Position numbers and translations under genes: made by a program
Assembly (NCBI RefSeq): GCF_002775205.1
Contig: NC_036448.1
Location: forward strand, 1,674,001-1,738,000
From: Xiphophorus maculatus
Lineage: Eukaryota > Chordata > Actinopteri > Cyprinodontiformes > Poeciliidae
Length of the DNA stretch: 64,000 nucleotides
Direction: 5' to 3'
Shown: one piece after another, positions 18,718 through 32,400 of the stretch
Layout of the letters: every line of letters begins with the position of its first letter
How positions within the stretch are numbered: position 1 is the first letter of the stretch
The notes under the pieces: generated by a model
What the model saw: only the letters and a program-made list of their open reading frames with translations
Told to the model about the DNA's origin: nothing
Database searches by the model: none

Positions 18718-20244
18718 CCGTGTTCCAAATTATTATGTAAACTGGATTTAGGTGTCATAAAGATAACATTTTTGTGGTGCTATTAAATTTATAAATGGTA
18801 TTGTGTGTCAGGGCTCTTTGAATCACTATAATTATTTTCAGAGAGCTAGTTGATTAGTTTGTCTGATGAGCTCAATTAAAGGAAATCTACTTAAGAAGGA
18901 TGTTCCACATTATTAAGCAGGCCACAGGTTTCAAGCAATATGGGAAAGAGAAAGGATCTCTATGCTGATGAAAATCATCAGATAGTGTAGTGCTGTATGA
19001 CAAGGTATGAAAACATTAGATATTTAATGAAAACTGAAGCGTTATCATACTGTGAAGAGATTTATGGCTGATTCAGAACAAAGATGGGTTTGTACAGATA
19101 AAAGCAGAATGAGGAAGATTTCTGTTGGACAAATTCATCAGATTAAGACAGCAGCTGTTAAAATGCCCTTACAAAGCAGCAAACAGTTATTTGAAGCTGC
19201 TGGAGCCTCTGGAACCTCAAGGTGGAGGATCCTCCAGAGGCTTGCAGTGCATCAACCTACTATTGGGCCCCTAACCAGAGCTCACAATCAGAAATGGTCA
19301 CAGTGGCTCCAGCCATACATGAAGATTAATTTTCAAACAGACTTGTTCACTGATGATTGCTGTGCAACCCTGGATGGTCCAGATGGACGCAGTAGTGGAT
19401 TGGTGGTGGATGGCCACCACATCCCAACAAGGCTGCTGTGACGTCAGCAAGGAGGTGGTGGAGTCAAGCTTTGGGCCAAAATCATGGGGAGAGAGAGAGC
19501 TGGTTGGCCCCTTCAGAGTCCTTGAAGGTGTGAAAATGACCTCAGCAAAGTATATGGAGTTTCTGACTGATCACTTTCTGTCATGGTTCAAAAAGAAGAG
19601 CCAGACCTTCAGTAGCAAAATCATCTTCATCATAACAATCCACCATCTCATGCTGCAAGAAATACCACTGTGTCATTGGCTACTATGGGCATAAAAGGGG
19701 AGAAACTCATGGTGTGGTCACCATCCTCCTCTGACCTCAACCCTATTGAGAACCTTTGGAGTTTCCTCAAGCAGAAGATCTGAGGGTGGAACGCAGTTCG
19801 TATCAAACCAGCAGCTCTGGGAAGGTTTTCTGACATCCTGCAAAGAAATTCAAGCAGAAACTTTCCACAAACTCACAAGTTCAATGGATCAAGAATTGTG
19901 CTGTGATATCAAAGAAGGTCCAATGTTAACATGGAACTCGGTCTTTTAAGATGTTTTTGATTGAAATAGCTTTTGATTTTAATGCTGCACATTCAAAGAA
20001 TGACTGTTTGCAGTTTTTTGTAAACCATAAAATGTTTAGAAAATCTGCTGTGCATAATAATATGGAACAGTTTGAGTTTTTTATTTTTGAAAAATAATAC
20101 TGTTCTCATGGGGAGCTTTGTTCAGTAAAATTTGATTTATACTGTAATAGTTCATGACTTGAAAATTATAGTGACCATCATTTGCATCGACCATTTAAGA
20201 AAATCTGAGAAAATATCACTTGCATAATAATTTGGAACACAGTG
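18718..20244 (+). mobile_element. Tc1/mariner element, decayed (DD37E-like)
   Basis: Terminal inverted repeats of the form (CA)C(T)GTGTTCCAAATTATTATG lie at both ends, with TA at 18716-18717 and 20245-20246. Translations in two frames over 19052-19694 and a third over 19640-19780 match one Tc1-type transposase. Recognisable pieces are the N-terminal helix-turn-helix region, LFTDDCCATLDG (first Asp), a region where the second catalytic Asp has become Asn in the best frame, and [12 protein letters not shown] (Glu). From that position to Glu I count 37 residues, which fits the DD37E (TRT-like) group. Several frameshifts and an early stop make it dead. Confidence 0.75.
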
Positions 20245-20249
20245 TACTG

Positions 20250-21665
20250 TGAGGGTGAATGCACACCAATAGCCAGGGGCTGATTAGCCAATGGGTTGCA
20301 GTTTTCATGGGAGAGAGCATAAGGCAGACTAAGCAGAGAAAGTGGCAGAAAGGGGTGAGGGAGAGCTAAGAAAGTGAATCTAAAATTCTGGTGGCAGGTG
20401 ACGAAGGAACCGAGGGTCTAGTGACCAGCAATGCAGTAGTAGGAACCTTGGATGGTGAAGGTGCGACGAAGGAGCAGGAAGCTTGAAAGATGATGGACAA
20501 TCAGGAAACTTGGAATGCAATGAAGAAGCAGGAACCCTGGAAGGTGGCAGCAACAGAGGACCCTGAAGTCTGGAGATTTCCGGCAGTGATGGAGAACCCT
20601 TAAGTCTGCAGGCCTCAGAATGACAGCTGGAGTCTGATGGGTGACAGAGGACCCTCAAATCTGGTGGACCCTGGTGGTGACAGAGCAACCCACAAAGAGG
20701 ATCTGGAGGGCGGCCTTTCAGCCCATGAAACCAATGAGGAAGATCTGGAGGTTGACTGAGTTCTTGGCGGGACCTAGAAGTTTGATAATTTTGAAACTCA
20801 GGAGGTCCCACAGGACAGCAATGCCAGAGGAATTTGGGGACCACAGGACCTCAGCAGCAGAGGTGCTTGAGCCCCCCAAGACTGCGGCCCGACTGAGTCT
20901 CTGGAGGCCGCCATCGGAGCAGCTCGCAGCTTGAAGGCCAGCCTTGCCTGAAAGGCCTTAAAGTCTTCCTGCTGAGTCCTTGGGGAGATTTTGACCCACG
21001 TAGATTCTCGAGAGCTGGGGAAGACAACTCATGTAGAGGTGCTAGGGAACTTGGGTTTTCTTAAGATGAGGAAGCTCCATAGTGACCACTAGTCTCCTGA
21101 GCTTCACAATGATGTCCAGTCTCCTAAGCTAGTCAGATTAGGTGCTCGGGAACAACGGAGAGCCTCTGGAGACGAGGAGAGCCCATTTAGGGGTTATGAC
21201 AGGAGATCACAGGGGAGCTCAGGAGACTGAAAATCACAGGGAGACTGCAACCGGGAACTCATGAGGAAGCTGTGCAGCTTGCAGATGAGCTGGTGCTGGT
21301 TGTGCGTCTGCATGAGACTGAGAGGCTGATGTGGCTTCTGCTTCATTGCTTCATAGGACTGATTTATTTAGAATAATTATGAAATGTGCAATGACAATGA
21401 ATGGCAAGATATCGGGTCTGGGATCAGGGGAGGACACAAGAGGATGTGCTGGTAAGGACTGGTTTTACCTGGGAGACATGGAATGTAGGATGGACACGGA
21501 AACTGGAAGGAAGACGGAGACAGACAACTGTGAAACTGATGACAGATTTAATAACATAGGGTTCAATAAAGCATGGAGCGAGAGACATTTTCCTAGAAAC
21601 AGATTTAAGAAGAATATCAAGGGGAGGGAATATCAAGAAGAGGAGAGACAAGCCTTCTGTCCAGG
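20250..21665 (-). pseudogene. Ty3/Gypsy remnant: integrase C-terminus and 3' region
   Basis: On the minus strand at about 21660-21410 the translation contains WTEGLSLLF, LAPCFIEPYVI and LPSSFRVHPTFHVSQVKPV. These correspond to the GPF/Y-type C-terminal module of Gypsy integrases (pattern KL.PRFIGPF, then RLPRSLRIHPVFHVS). To its left is a long Pro/Ser/Leu-rich frame (20844-20380) with no recognised domain, perhaps post-integrase sequence. No chromodomain or clear LTR was found. Confidence 0.6.
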
Positions 21666-21689
21666 TGAGTACTGGGATGTGTTTACAGC

Positions 21690-22680
21690 CGCGTGAATCT
21701 GCGGTTTTGCTCAGCAGTTTGTTGGAGAGTGGAAATTGTATTGGACAAGATGTATTTGCAGTGGCATATGTGATGATGTACTGTAGGGAGGCTGGAGGGA
21801 CACCTTGGGTGACTGATGATGTGGTTGCCTCTATTCTAAAAGAGTGACTTGAGAAGTGGCTATGGGGAGACTGCATAATTCTAGGGTCTGTCTAGACCTA
21901 GAGTCTGCCAAACCAGGCAGCGGTCATGGGAGAGCCTTCAGGAGTGAGAGACAGAGGTTTGGATTTAGGGCTGAACTTATGACATCTGCAGATGAATTTA
22001 AACATGGAGGAAAAGGCAGAATGCGTGATCGAGATGGTGCATGGGCCTTTTCCCTAAGACTGTTTGAGAAGGAGGTCATAGCAGTTCAGATAGAATTTAA
22101 GATCAGAAAGAGGTAGGTCTCTGGATGGGTTAAATGTATCGGGGTGGGAAGAGCATCGGCATCACAACATAGGTGGCGGAAGGCTTGAAATTTAGATCAG
22201 GACCTAGCATCAGCAATGGCATTAGAATAGCTGGAAACATGGCGGGCGGTAACGCCTGCCAGGTGATGTGACTGACAAAAGACATGACCAATTTTGAGGA
22301 AGAGCTGCCTTTGTCAATTGCTATGACTATAGCATTATTATCACATAATGCAGGGATGCACTTTGTTTTCCAGTGGCACCCCCAGAGGCAGCAAGCCACA
22401 ACAATGGGGCTGATTTTGAAAAAGGGGGCAGAGTCAGACTGCGTGAAAGTTGTGAGCCACCTGCCACAACTTTCTTGCCTCAAACAACCTTCCAAAACCT
22501 AAGGATAGGGCTGCATCTGTAAAAAGAATTGTAAGATAAAAGGATGACGTCATTGTAAAAGGAACTTCCATTCCAGTCAGAGAGCAACTATGGCCAGAAC
22601 GCAAGGTCAGAGCGTCAGACATCATCCAGAGAGACCTGATCCAGCAAAGAGGGAACCGAATTGGCCAGGTCAAGCAAGCA
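21690..22680 (-). pseudogene. DIRS/Ngaro-type retroelement remnant (RNase H and tyrosine recombinase)
   Basis: From right to left on the minus strand: LFTDAALSLGFG (RNase H start, near 22510), then VVACCLWGCHW ... CDNNAIVIAIDKG (RNase H middle, about 22400-22310) in another frame. Near 21850-21790 comes SHSFRIEATTSSVTQGVP, which fits the HSFRIGAAT box of tyrosine recombinases. The order RNase H then recombinase is typical of DIRS-like and Ngaro elements. Frameshifts and stops separate the pieces. It abuts the Gypsy remnant on the left. Confidence 0.55.
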
Positions 22681-22739
22681 TGAGATGAGGGAGCAGCCCT
22701 GGGGCATAATCCGATTGGAAACTAACCAGTTAGAGTGAG

Positions 22740-23660
22740 ACTTGAGAATGGAAAAGCAGGTTTAGTTCACACCTTTAATATATAGCTGATACCATGGACA
22801 GCTGAACCATAAACATTTTTGTTTATGGGAAAAAACACATTCAGACACACATAACGGCTTATTCTTTTACTTAAAGCTCATGTAACGTAGAGTGAGAAAT
22901 TTATTTTTTGAATCTTAATTAGTAATATGCAATGCATCAATAGTATGTCTAAAACTCAATATGTCATCTTGTGGATGTTGAAGTCTTATTGACACGTCAC
23001 TGTATTGTATAAAACTAAGTCTAAGTTTGAATTCATGACATTTTCTCTCAGGCACTGTGACCTTGTCTGAACATGTTTGACCTGTCCACATTTGTTTAAA
23101 TAAATTTCCTGTTTTTCTTACTTAAAATGCATATGCAAAGTTGATATAACTCGACAATAGGATATCCCTCACAAAATAACAGCACAACACAATAAACTAC
23201 AAAAAACATAGCTTTTATTTCCTCCCCGACAACTCAGAGTCTAAGACAAAGCTGTCAAGTCTCTTCACTGCCATTGGAAGAAGTGATCAATAAGGCCTGA
23301 AAAGAGAAAAATCATGCAAGCAATCAAGACTATTTCAAATTATATTCTGCAAATTACACAGAAAATATAAATGAGTCATCTATCGAGTACAACCAAACTC
23401 ATTATTGTTCATAAGTCAGTGAAACAAATGATAGAAATCAAGAACATTAAATGAAATATTGAAGGTAAAAAAAAAAAAGTTCTTAAATGCGATATGGTCA
23501 TTAAAATGTACATTCTTCACCTAAAGGTTAGTATAGTTTAAGATAACGCACAGAAGGTAATCTTCAAAGTAAAATTAATATGGCAAATATTTGTGTGCTT
23601 AAATATATTCTGTAGGAAAGCCTTATTTATCCTAATTCTGTTTCCCTAAATTCTCTATGC
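22740..23660. other. Non-coding stretch downstream of homer3
   Basis: No gene was recognised. On the minus strand an acceptor-like CTCTTTTCAG precedes 23299, and AATAAA occurs near 23213. An alternative terminal exon is possible but not supported further. Confidence 0.3.
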
Positions 23661-23859
23661 CAGGGGTGTCCAAAGTGGGTCCTGGAGGGCCGGCATCCTG
23701 CACGTTTTAGTTCTCTCCCTGGTACCAACAACCTTTTCAGCAGGTCAATGTTCTTCTTAGGCCTCTAACGAGCCATCATTTGATCCTGGTGCGTTAAACC
23801 AGGGAGAGACTAAAACATGCAGGATGCCGGCCCTCCAGGACCCACTTTGGACACTCCTG
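23661..23859. mobile_element. hAT-type MITE (199 bp), long hairpin
   Basis: It starts CAGGGGTGTCCAAAGTGGG and ends CCCACTTTGGACACTCCTG. The arms pair for roughly 50 bp (GGTCCTGGAGGGCCGGCATCC against its complement). Flanking octamers CTCTATGC and ATCTATAC agree at six of eight positions, consistent with an old 8-bp duplication. It lies 3' of the homer3 stop codon. Confidence 0.85.
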
Positions 23860-24681
23860 ATCTATACTAACACATTCTTTAGAGTTACTCTGACATAATA
23901 ATTTAAAGTTTATTTTTTTAAAAAGATGCAATTATTAACAGAGGTCTTACGTACTCTGCACTTAACATTTGATCTTTGGTGTCAAAATTCAGATCTGGTA
24001 TTTCCATCAATCTAATAATACAGTCCTGTTGATATTTGATCATTTACATAAAAAAAACAAACTTAAGTTCAATGTCTTCCCAGTATTACCGAACATATCT
24101 TGGACATGTTAAGCTAACTATAAGATTATCTATTTAACTAGAGTTGTTTATGTTTCTTATATAGGCAAGTCTAAGTATTTTTTCTTGCTCTGTCTTCGCC
24201 TTCATTAAAAAATTGTCACCAAACGTTTTGTTCCTTTTTATATTCTTACAGTCTCACATTGCAACCATGCTCTTTGTTCATTATAGCACTGTGCTGCTAT
24301 CTTTTACAAGTTTAATGAAAATATAAGTACCTGTTGGAAAATCTATGTTGGTAAAGCACTTATTTAAAATTTGCTTACTGCATTTAGTTAATTTTTGAAT
24401 GCAACTTGAAGTAATAGATTAGGTCTGAGAAGCATTACCACATATGATGTTGCTTAGGCCTCTACCTACTGTAAATTATCTTGATGAATACACAGCAGCC
24501 AGTGGTTGAGCACAGATATGGAGTGACTCTCCCTTCCAATAGTGATTCATGTGCTCTGTAGCACAGGGATCAGCTCAAACCTTTTTAGTTTGCTTGTCAC
24601 TATAACAATGGGAAATGTAACCACATTAGGTGCTCCTTTTCTGTCAGTTGATTCCATGTTGACATCTTTCCTCAGCTCTTC

Positions 24682-24867
24682 TTATTTGTCAAGAAGTTTA
24701 ACAAGGCTCTGCCGAAGATCGTTCAGGTCAAAGATCTTAATGTCCAGAATTTCTATGGCCCTCTGGATCTCAGTATCCATGCGATCTCGTTCCTCCAGAG
24801 AATTACTTAGTGTCTGCTCTGTGTTCTGGATGCGACGCTCCAACTCTGAGCTTCGCATCTCCATTTC
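24682..24867 (-). CDS. homer3: homer3 coding exon 9 (last)
   Basis: Phase-0 acceptor TAG at 24869-24868. It encodes 61 residues ending [18 protein letters not shown] and stop TAA (24684-24682). This is the C-terminal leucine-zipper segment of the Homer coiled coil. The 3' UTR continues left; an AATAAA on the minus strand at 23914-23909 is a candidate polyadenylation signal. Confidence 0.93.
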   Translation of the reverse strand, partial: EMEMRSSELERRIQNTEQTLSNSLEERDRMDTEIQRAIEILDIKIFDLNDLRQSLVKLLDK

Positions 24868-26371
24868 CTACAGTGAGCATAAGACATTGTTACAATAAGA
24901 ACCACAAACAGAGACTTAGACAATATAATAATTTGCTCATCCCTCATATCATCATGAAGTTACTGGGAGTGTGTAGAAAATTACATTAAAAAATGTAAGA
25001 ATGAACCTAGTCTTGGAAAATAATTGATTTGGTCAGGATTCCATTTTTTTCATTACCTTACTATAGCTTAATTTTCAGAAAGATAAGGAAATTAAATGAA
25101 ATATTAGACTTATATAGTGCTTTATTAAGACACTATATAAGTGTCTTAATGAACGGAAATTACTCATTTCCATTCATGCACACCCCTACAAGCCAACTGT
25201 GGCAAGTCCTGGATCATAGCCACAGCTGCCCTGCTGTATTGTGCCATTGGGCCTTCTGACCATCACCAGCAGGCAAGGTGGGTGAAGTGTCTTGACCAAG
25301 GACACGACAGAGGCATTCATCACATAAAAAAGTAGTCTAGAAATGCTCTAATATATAGTAAATGCTAATATTTTCTTTTTTAAAAAGACTGTTTTGTCAC
25401 TTGAGGCTCTCTGTTTCTTGTTTGAAATAGAGTTTTTGGGAAGGGAAAAGAAAGAATGTGAAGAGGAGAAATGGAACTTCTGCCTAAGCTGTGTACATTA
25501 GACGCTTTAAAATAAGCATCTAATCCCTAGTTTCTTCCAATAATCTTAAGGATCCCCCAATTATCAGGATGGCTCTTAAGATAAGCTTGAGAGAAATTCC
25601 TGTCTGTGGTCAGAGTGCTCTGGTCATCTCTGAAGGGCTTTGGGACTGCTCTGATCTAAATCATGGATATTCAACATGTCCAATATTGCATCGTGTATAG
25701 TGTTCCCTGATGACTAGTGGTGTGCCAATCGATCATCCACCAATAATCAGACGATTTCCATGAAAAAGTGTATGATCACTGATTGTCGATCACCAGTATC
25801 TCATACTTTGCAGCCTGCAGAAGCCAGTGAGCAGCACATCTCCCCCTTTTCTGAGCGCACTGCAGCAAATCATAAGCAAAGTTGGGTGGAACTTTGACGC
25901 TCTGAGAGTGGTGGAAATTTTGCGTCTTGCAATGAAAAAATACCTCAGGGTGAAGCACATCAAACAGCATCAACATAGTGATTTAATATGACATTTAGAA
26001 AACAAGCACTTGACGGAGTATGGCTATTTTGAGGCTCACTGCAGAAAAAAAAGACATCCGGAGCTGCCAGATAGCAGGTACAGCAGCTCACAATTCCCAA
26101 CACTCACTTGGATGAGCATAAGAAACCCCCATCAGAAAGCTAAGCAAATAACCTGAAAAATAATTTAAGTTTTCGAGCTAGCAGTGAAAGATGCTGGGCT
26201 CTGCTCTTGCTGTTGGATCATTGCTATGCGCTTCTGAGATGCAATATTTCACAGACCTAGAGGCATTGTTTTTATCTTGTAACCAGGTTGCTATTTATTG
26301 CAAATTTTTTGCTCAGGTCCCTCTTGAAAATGAGATCTAGATCTCAACGGGGTTTACCTGATTAAATAAAG

Positions 26372-26420
<49 letters not shown>

Positions 26421-29400
26421 TTGGAGCTCTACCAGACAGTATTCTCTCACATTAAACTTCTCCTTAACTTAAAAAAAAGTTTTAAAACATTTGCTCTCCT
26501 AACAGGAGATCAATAATCTGTGGAAAAAGGGAAAAAAAATACAGCTCCTCTGCCTCCTCTGTGTATTCTGCAGAATTACACGCTTGGTCAAAAACAATCA
26601 ATCAGAACCAGAACAAAACAATTAGCCATGCTCTGAGGCAGTTTTGATTTAGTGACACAGAGTTATTTATTTTAATGCAACTTGCATTTGACTTTGAATG
26701 AATGTTTCCTTTTTTACTTAAGAATATTTGATATAGGCAGTACTCTGAGATTTATTTGACTTTATGTATAATCTTAGACTGTTGATAGCCTTATGCTCAG
26801 TTCACACCACACAATTTTAGAATTGTCAGTGGACCGTCAGCCAATTTTCAAAACCCAGGAGACCACACACTAGCTGACAAACCATAGGTATAACAGGTTT
26901 GATCGAACCGTGTGTGTGGTGTCCAGCCACACGGTAAGAGCACATCACACACAAACCCATTTCTCTCACTGACATTCAGATTAAAGACAGAAAATCCCAT
27001 AAAAACCCACTATATTATACGTGAATTTAGAGTGAACAAACACACTAAATTTTATGGTTCCATTTTGCCAGATCAAATAGTAGCATTTATACCTAAAGAG
27101 AGAAACGAACAGCCAATCCATGTGATCAGTATCAGTGATCGGCCCTCATGGGGGATCAGTATCAGAATCGGCAGGACAAAACTTGATTGGACCATCCCTA
27201 CAGACAACAAATATAAATGCAGTTTGTTGAATGTGACGGGTAGCCAATCAGAAAGCAAGGTAAGGGAAACATACACAGAAGATAGACAGAAAACAAACCA
27301 ACTTGCCATGGAGCACCAAATAGTCCTGTAGATGTTGAAGACATTCTTGTATTGTTTTTTTCTCTGTTAAATATATTTCAAAATCTATCGTCGTCGCTTC
27401 GGCCATATTTGTTTCCTCTGAACTCAAATTTGGTCTTGAGAGGTTTTGTGAGTTTTCCCATTTGACATCTGAATGTTGGTGAGTGAAATGAGTTTGTGTG
27501 TGGTTTGTTGCTCCTGCCATGTGGCTGGACATCACAAACTGTAAGATCAAATGCTACATTTTCTTTGGTCTCCCAGGTGTTGAAAACAATATTAAAATCT
27601 TGCTGTGTGAACCACTTGAAGAATTCTTACTAAGAATTGATAAGTTGATAATTACCAGTAATTATCAACTGGTAATTATTAATTACCAGTTGATAATTAA
27701 AACTTCAACAGTTTACAAAATAGAAAAGTAAATTAGCGTTGTAGAATTTTAAAAATTAATTTAGGAGAAGCTAAATATTTAACACATTTGCAAAAGTGCT
27801 AAACAAATAATTAGTTCTGCTATTAGCACATTAGAGGAAGTGTGCCCACTACTGTTAAGCATCATCGAACGCCTGGCTATCTAGGACTTATGCATTTAGC
27901 TCATCGTCTGTCACGCCTACCCTTAATCTGAGAATGGCTTCATCCCGCTCATGTTCCATCTCATGGTACTCTGCCTTCTTACTTTGTAAAATGTGAATTT
28001 CCTGAAAATCAAATGAAAGGAACACATTTCATCACTTATTGTGATGTGCACATAAATTAGAGGAAATATGAGGCATTTTCCAACCTCATCTTTGGCCTTC
28101 AGCAAGGCCTCCAGCTCCTCCAGGGACTGGGTTAGCTCATCCTTCAGCAGCTCGCTGGGTCCCTGGCCTCCATGGGCTTCTAGTTCAGAAACCTAAAATA
28201 ACAGTTCGTAAGTGAGAAGGCTTTACAAATTTATGTTGTCAAATGCAAATAGGAGACAGTAAGTTGTAGTTAAAATGTCAAATTAGTAAAAAAAAAAAAT
28301 CCTTAAAATGTTGAACAACTCTCCACTTGGCCGGTCCTTTTTATTATCAAGAGACATACAGATGGAACATATATAAAGAAAACAAGCCATCTTAACATGC
28401 TTGCTTGTGTAATACGTATGTGTGTGGGGTTTTTTATGTCTCAGTGGTCAGAACTTTAGTATGTCCAATCCACTATTTTTAAATCACATTTAAGAAAATG
28501 CAAAGCTGTACATAATCTACTCAGAAACATTTGCAAAGCAGCTCTATCATATTCAGAAGTATCATTCTTGAGTAATTAAAGGAAAAAACAATCAATATAA
28601 AGCCATACTTCGTCCTTAAATAATTGTTCCCTTTGTGAGAGGTGACCCTTATAATTGTACAACAGTGATAATAGAATTTCAGACAGATCACCTTTAACAG
28701 TGTGCTAAAATGGAGTAGTCTTCATAAGTAGAATTAAAGAGCAAGAAAAAAATACCAACTGTAATTGTCCAGACATCAGGAACAAAACTATTCAAGTAGT
28801 TCCAGGGAGGTTTCTCTGCTACTGATGTCAGTCGACAAAACTTTCTGCTGACTTTGAAAGTGAAAAAAATAAAAATAAAACATCTTTGCATCTGAACTAG
28901 ATAAAATTTGGCCTTTTAGGGCTGTCTTTGGCTTAGTGGGAGTCTTGAAATCTTCAAGTTGCAGGTTCAATTCCAGCTTCTTCCTGCTGGTGTGATCCTG
29001 GGCAAAGTGTATGAATGTTTGTAAGTGGGTGAATGTTACTCTAATGAGTAGAAAATTGCTGCATAAATTTAGAACATTTTCTTTCATTATAGACTAGTAC
29101 CTGTAAGACCGCTTTGAGTTAAACAAGGATGAATGGACAAGGATAATTCAAGGTCTGTTGAAAGTTGTCGCTATTAGTTGTCGACAAAGTTTCACTTGAG
29201 CACATTTAAAAAGAACAAAAAGAAAGGCAGAAACCCCAGAAAAAATTCTCAGAAACACAGTGGACTGTTTTAAAAGTATATTGTACACATTAGCAAGAGC
29301 AGCAGGAGCAAAGAAAAAAAGTGACATGAATGTATAACCACTCCCACTGGTGATTTTTCATTTTCTCCTAACTGGGCCATTGAAAGTAGGATATTGCTGT

Positions 29401-32400
29401 CCTACAAACCCCTCTCTCTCTTACATTATCCACCCTAGAGACTTGAGCCATTTTCAACCACCTGGCCCCCTTGCTCAAAAAGTGAAGAACTAGCTCAATC
29501 TAACAGATGTAGGCCCCTGAATCGTATGACTGTATTTGTCGAGATGGAACTATTTCTCTCTCTCCCCCTCTCTTTAAAAGCACCTTTTGAAAATACCTTT
29601 TAAGCACTTAATAAATGTACTTTTCTCTAGGCCCATATCTCTTTATTAAAAATGTTGTTTTGTAGGTATGATGTAATATTCTAATCATAAACGTCATATT
29701 TGTATTAGCTTTGCACAGAAAATCATCATAGATAACAGAAATAAATGCTTCATAGCATCAATCTGTGTCTAATTTATATAATGTGTTTCACCTGAATAGT
29801 TGGGCTACTGAAATAAATTAACCTTTCAATAATTTAATGTATTGAATGGAGCTATATAGAGGTACGTCAACTAAAATTTTAATCTTGTGAAAAGGTTAAT
29901 TGGTTTTTGTCACTCATTTCCAAAACTGGGACTCAAAGATTTATTGCACATAGTTAAATATTAAGTCTTTATTTCTTGTAATTGTGATGATTATTGCTTA
30001 CAGATAATGAAAGCCAAAATACAAATTCTCAGAAAATTGTCCAAAACTGAAAACTGAAAAATCTGCAATGGTTTTGTGGTCTCTCAGTCTCGTTCAGTAG
30101 GATACAGAATCATGGGGAAGACCACTGACTGGGCAGATCTGAAGAAAACAGTCCCAGACTCTTTCCACAAAGACAGGAAGACACAAGAGATCATAGTTAA
30201 AGAAAGTGGTCGTTCTCAGAGTTCTGTATCCAAGCATATAAAGTTGAGCAGATTAAGAAAGTTTTATAGGAAAAGGTGCACCAGCATCAGGGATAACGAA
30301 AGTTACTATGGATCTATGAATTCCGGATGACTGGCAGAGGTGGTGCTTCAAGCACTGATCCTGTAAAGCAGTGGTCCCCAACCTTTTTATCACCGTGGAC
30401 CGGTCAAGGCTTGGCAATTTTACTGCGGCCCAGTAGGAGGGGAGGGGGAACAGAGGGGTGAACCCTCAGACAGGCTTCTGCATGTGCCCGCTAAAGCCTA
30501 GTTCACATGGCACAATTTAAAAGTTTTTGCACCGATTTTCGACAATCTTAGAACGTTCCGAGTATGGCTGGAGATAATCAGAACCGATCATCCTGCAGTG
30601 TGGTGTATTACATAGAACGTTGGGACCGCTCCGATTTAAAATCGGGCATTTTCAACATGTTGATTGTCTTGGCCCGACTATCGCAGCCTGTGGGGTTTTC
30701 CCTGACTGGGAGCGAGCCTGTAGAATGTGACAGGTAGCCAATCAGAAAGTGCGGTGATGCAAGCATGGAGGAGAATCCCAAACAGCTGACATGGCACACC
30801 CTAACCCTGGACATCAGAGATGATATGTGGAAACAGCATGAATGTTTATTCAGCATTTTGCACAAGGAAAATCAACAGAAATGATAATGAGAGGAACTGG
30901 AGCGAAACTGGTACCGCAGTTAATAAACCCGGTAACTTTTCAGCCATCGTTAATCTGACATGAATGGGTTATAACGATAAGGCTTCATTCAGTCAGGACT
31001 TGATGCAGACACCAGCTCGCTTAAAATGAATCCACAAACTATCACTATTGCTTCTACATCGTCATCCATTTTTGTTTATTCTAAATTCACGTATGTTGGT
31101 GGTTTTACGGGATTTTCTTATAGAATCTGGATGTTCGTGAGTGGAATCCATGTGACTGGGCACACAAACCAATTGAACCTGTTGTACTTTTATCGGCTAG
31201 TGCCTGGTCACAGAGGTTTGGAAAATCGGCCGACAATTCTTAAATCGTGCTGTGTGAACCAGACTTAAGACTCACAAGCTCTACTCCTTTCCTCTGGACC
31301 ACTGTCCTAACACTCTCTGACTCTGGTCACTATGGTAACATTTACACATCCCTTCAAAATAAGATACAGATGCGCTACAAAAACAAACATTTTACTTTCA
31401 TGAAAATTTTAACAAACAATAATGACAAGTCAATGGAAGCCCTGAGCTTGTTTCTCTGCAACGAGACGGTCCCATCTGGGAGACAATGACACCTGAAGTG
31501 TGTTGCTTATGCACAGGGTGCTTGGGCTCTACGTGGCAAAGCAGTTTGAAGGCTTCATTCCCTCATTAGCGAACCGGACCCTGCATATCATGCAGAGCAG
31601 GCTTGGAATTTGGGAATCACCTACAGGTCCAGGATAAATCCATCCTCCTGTCTCTTCTCTGGGCCTTTTTCCCTTCGCAAAGAAACTTTCCCAAGACATC
31701 TGAACTGTTTCTTACTCATTTTGCTGCTTGTGGGCTCAATGTTGGCATGCAAGACGTAACCAAGAGAATCCATTTAAAGGATTTTCAAAAATAAAAAATC
31801 CTCCAGACACAGATAATGCATAAAACTGAAATATTTAATTATTTCTTATGCGGCCCAGTACCAATTGGTCCACAGAACATTTCCGGTCCGCTGCCCAAGG
31901 GTTGGGGACGACTGCTGTAAAGGATCATTCTTTTGCATGCCCAGGTTGAGAACTAATGACAACAAAGTCACCTGTAACCTGCCGTGGACCCACGTGACTC
32001 TGTATAATTACACGACACCCGGCATGCAATCCCTCAAACTTCTCTCGAGAAGCAAGGCTCAGAGGGACCAAGCACTCTGGCGGTATCATCTCTGATGAAC
32101 TGTAACTACAGTTACAGTGCTTCAAGCGTTGAATGACTTATGTCAACAAGGTCACGAGGAATCTGCAACATCTAAGAGACAACCACTATACCACTCACTC
32201 TAATGTGATGTAGAAGTATGCTGCTCCAGAATTCCTTTAAGGGGATGGGGTGCAGCCACATTCACCCTGTAAAAACCGAGCAAAGGTACTAGGTGGTTTC
32301 CAGGAGGCCGCACAGCATATAACGTCCAATGGCACCCCAGTAATGGCAGCACACGAGGTCGACATGCCCCTTGCAGAGTGGCACTACAGCCAGCAGTGGC

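Noticed and set aside
23213..23299. Alternative last exon of homer3 (acceptor CTCTTTTCAG, AATAAA)
   Set aside because: Splicing to it would need a donor after the stop codon or exon 8; no homology supports the 13-residue reading.
24542..24898. Plus-strand frame of 118 codons at the homer3 terminal exon
   Set aside because: Antisense shadow of the coiled-coil exon, whose minus-strand reading matches Homer3 with exact splice sites.
25716..27204. A single hAT element with ends TAGTGGTGTGCCAATCG and GATTGGACCATCCCTA
   Set aside because: The flanking octamers agree only at five of eight positions and the interval interleaves with the Harbinger-like element at 26797-27612, so both cannot be simple insertions.
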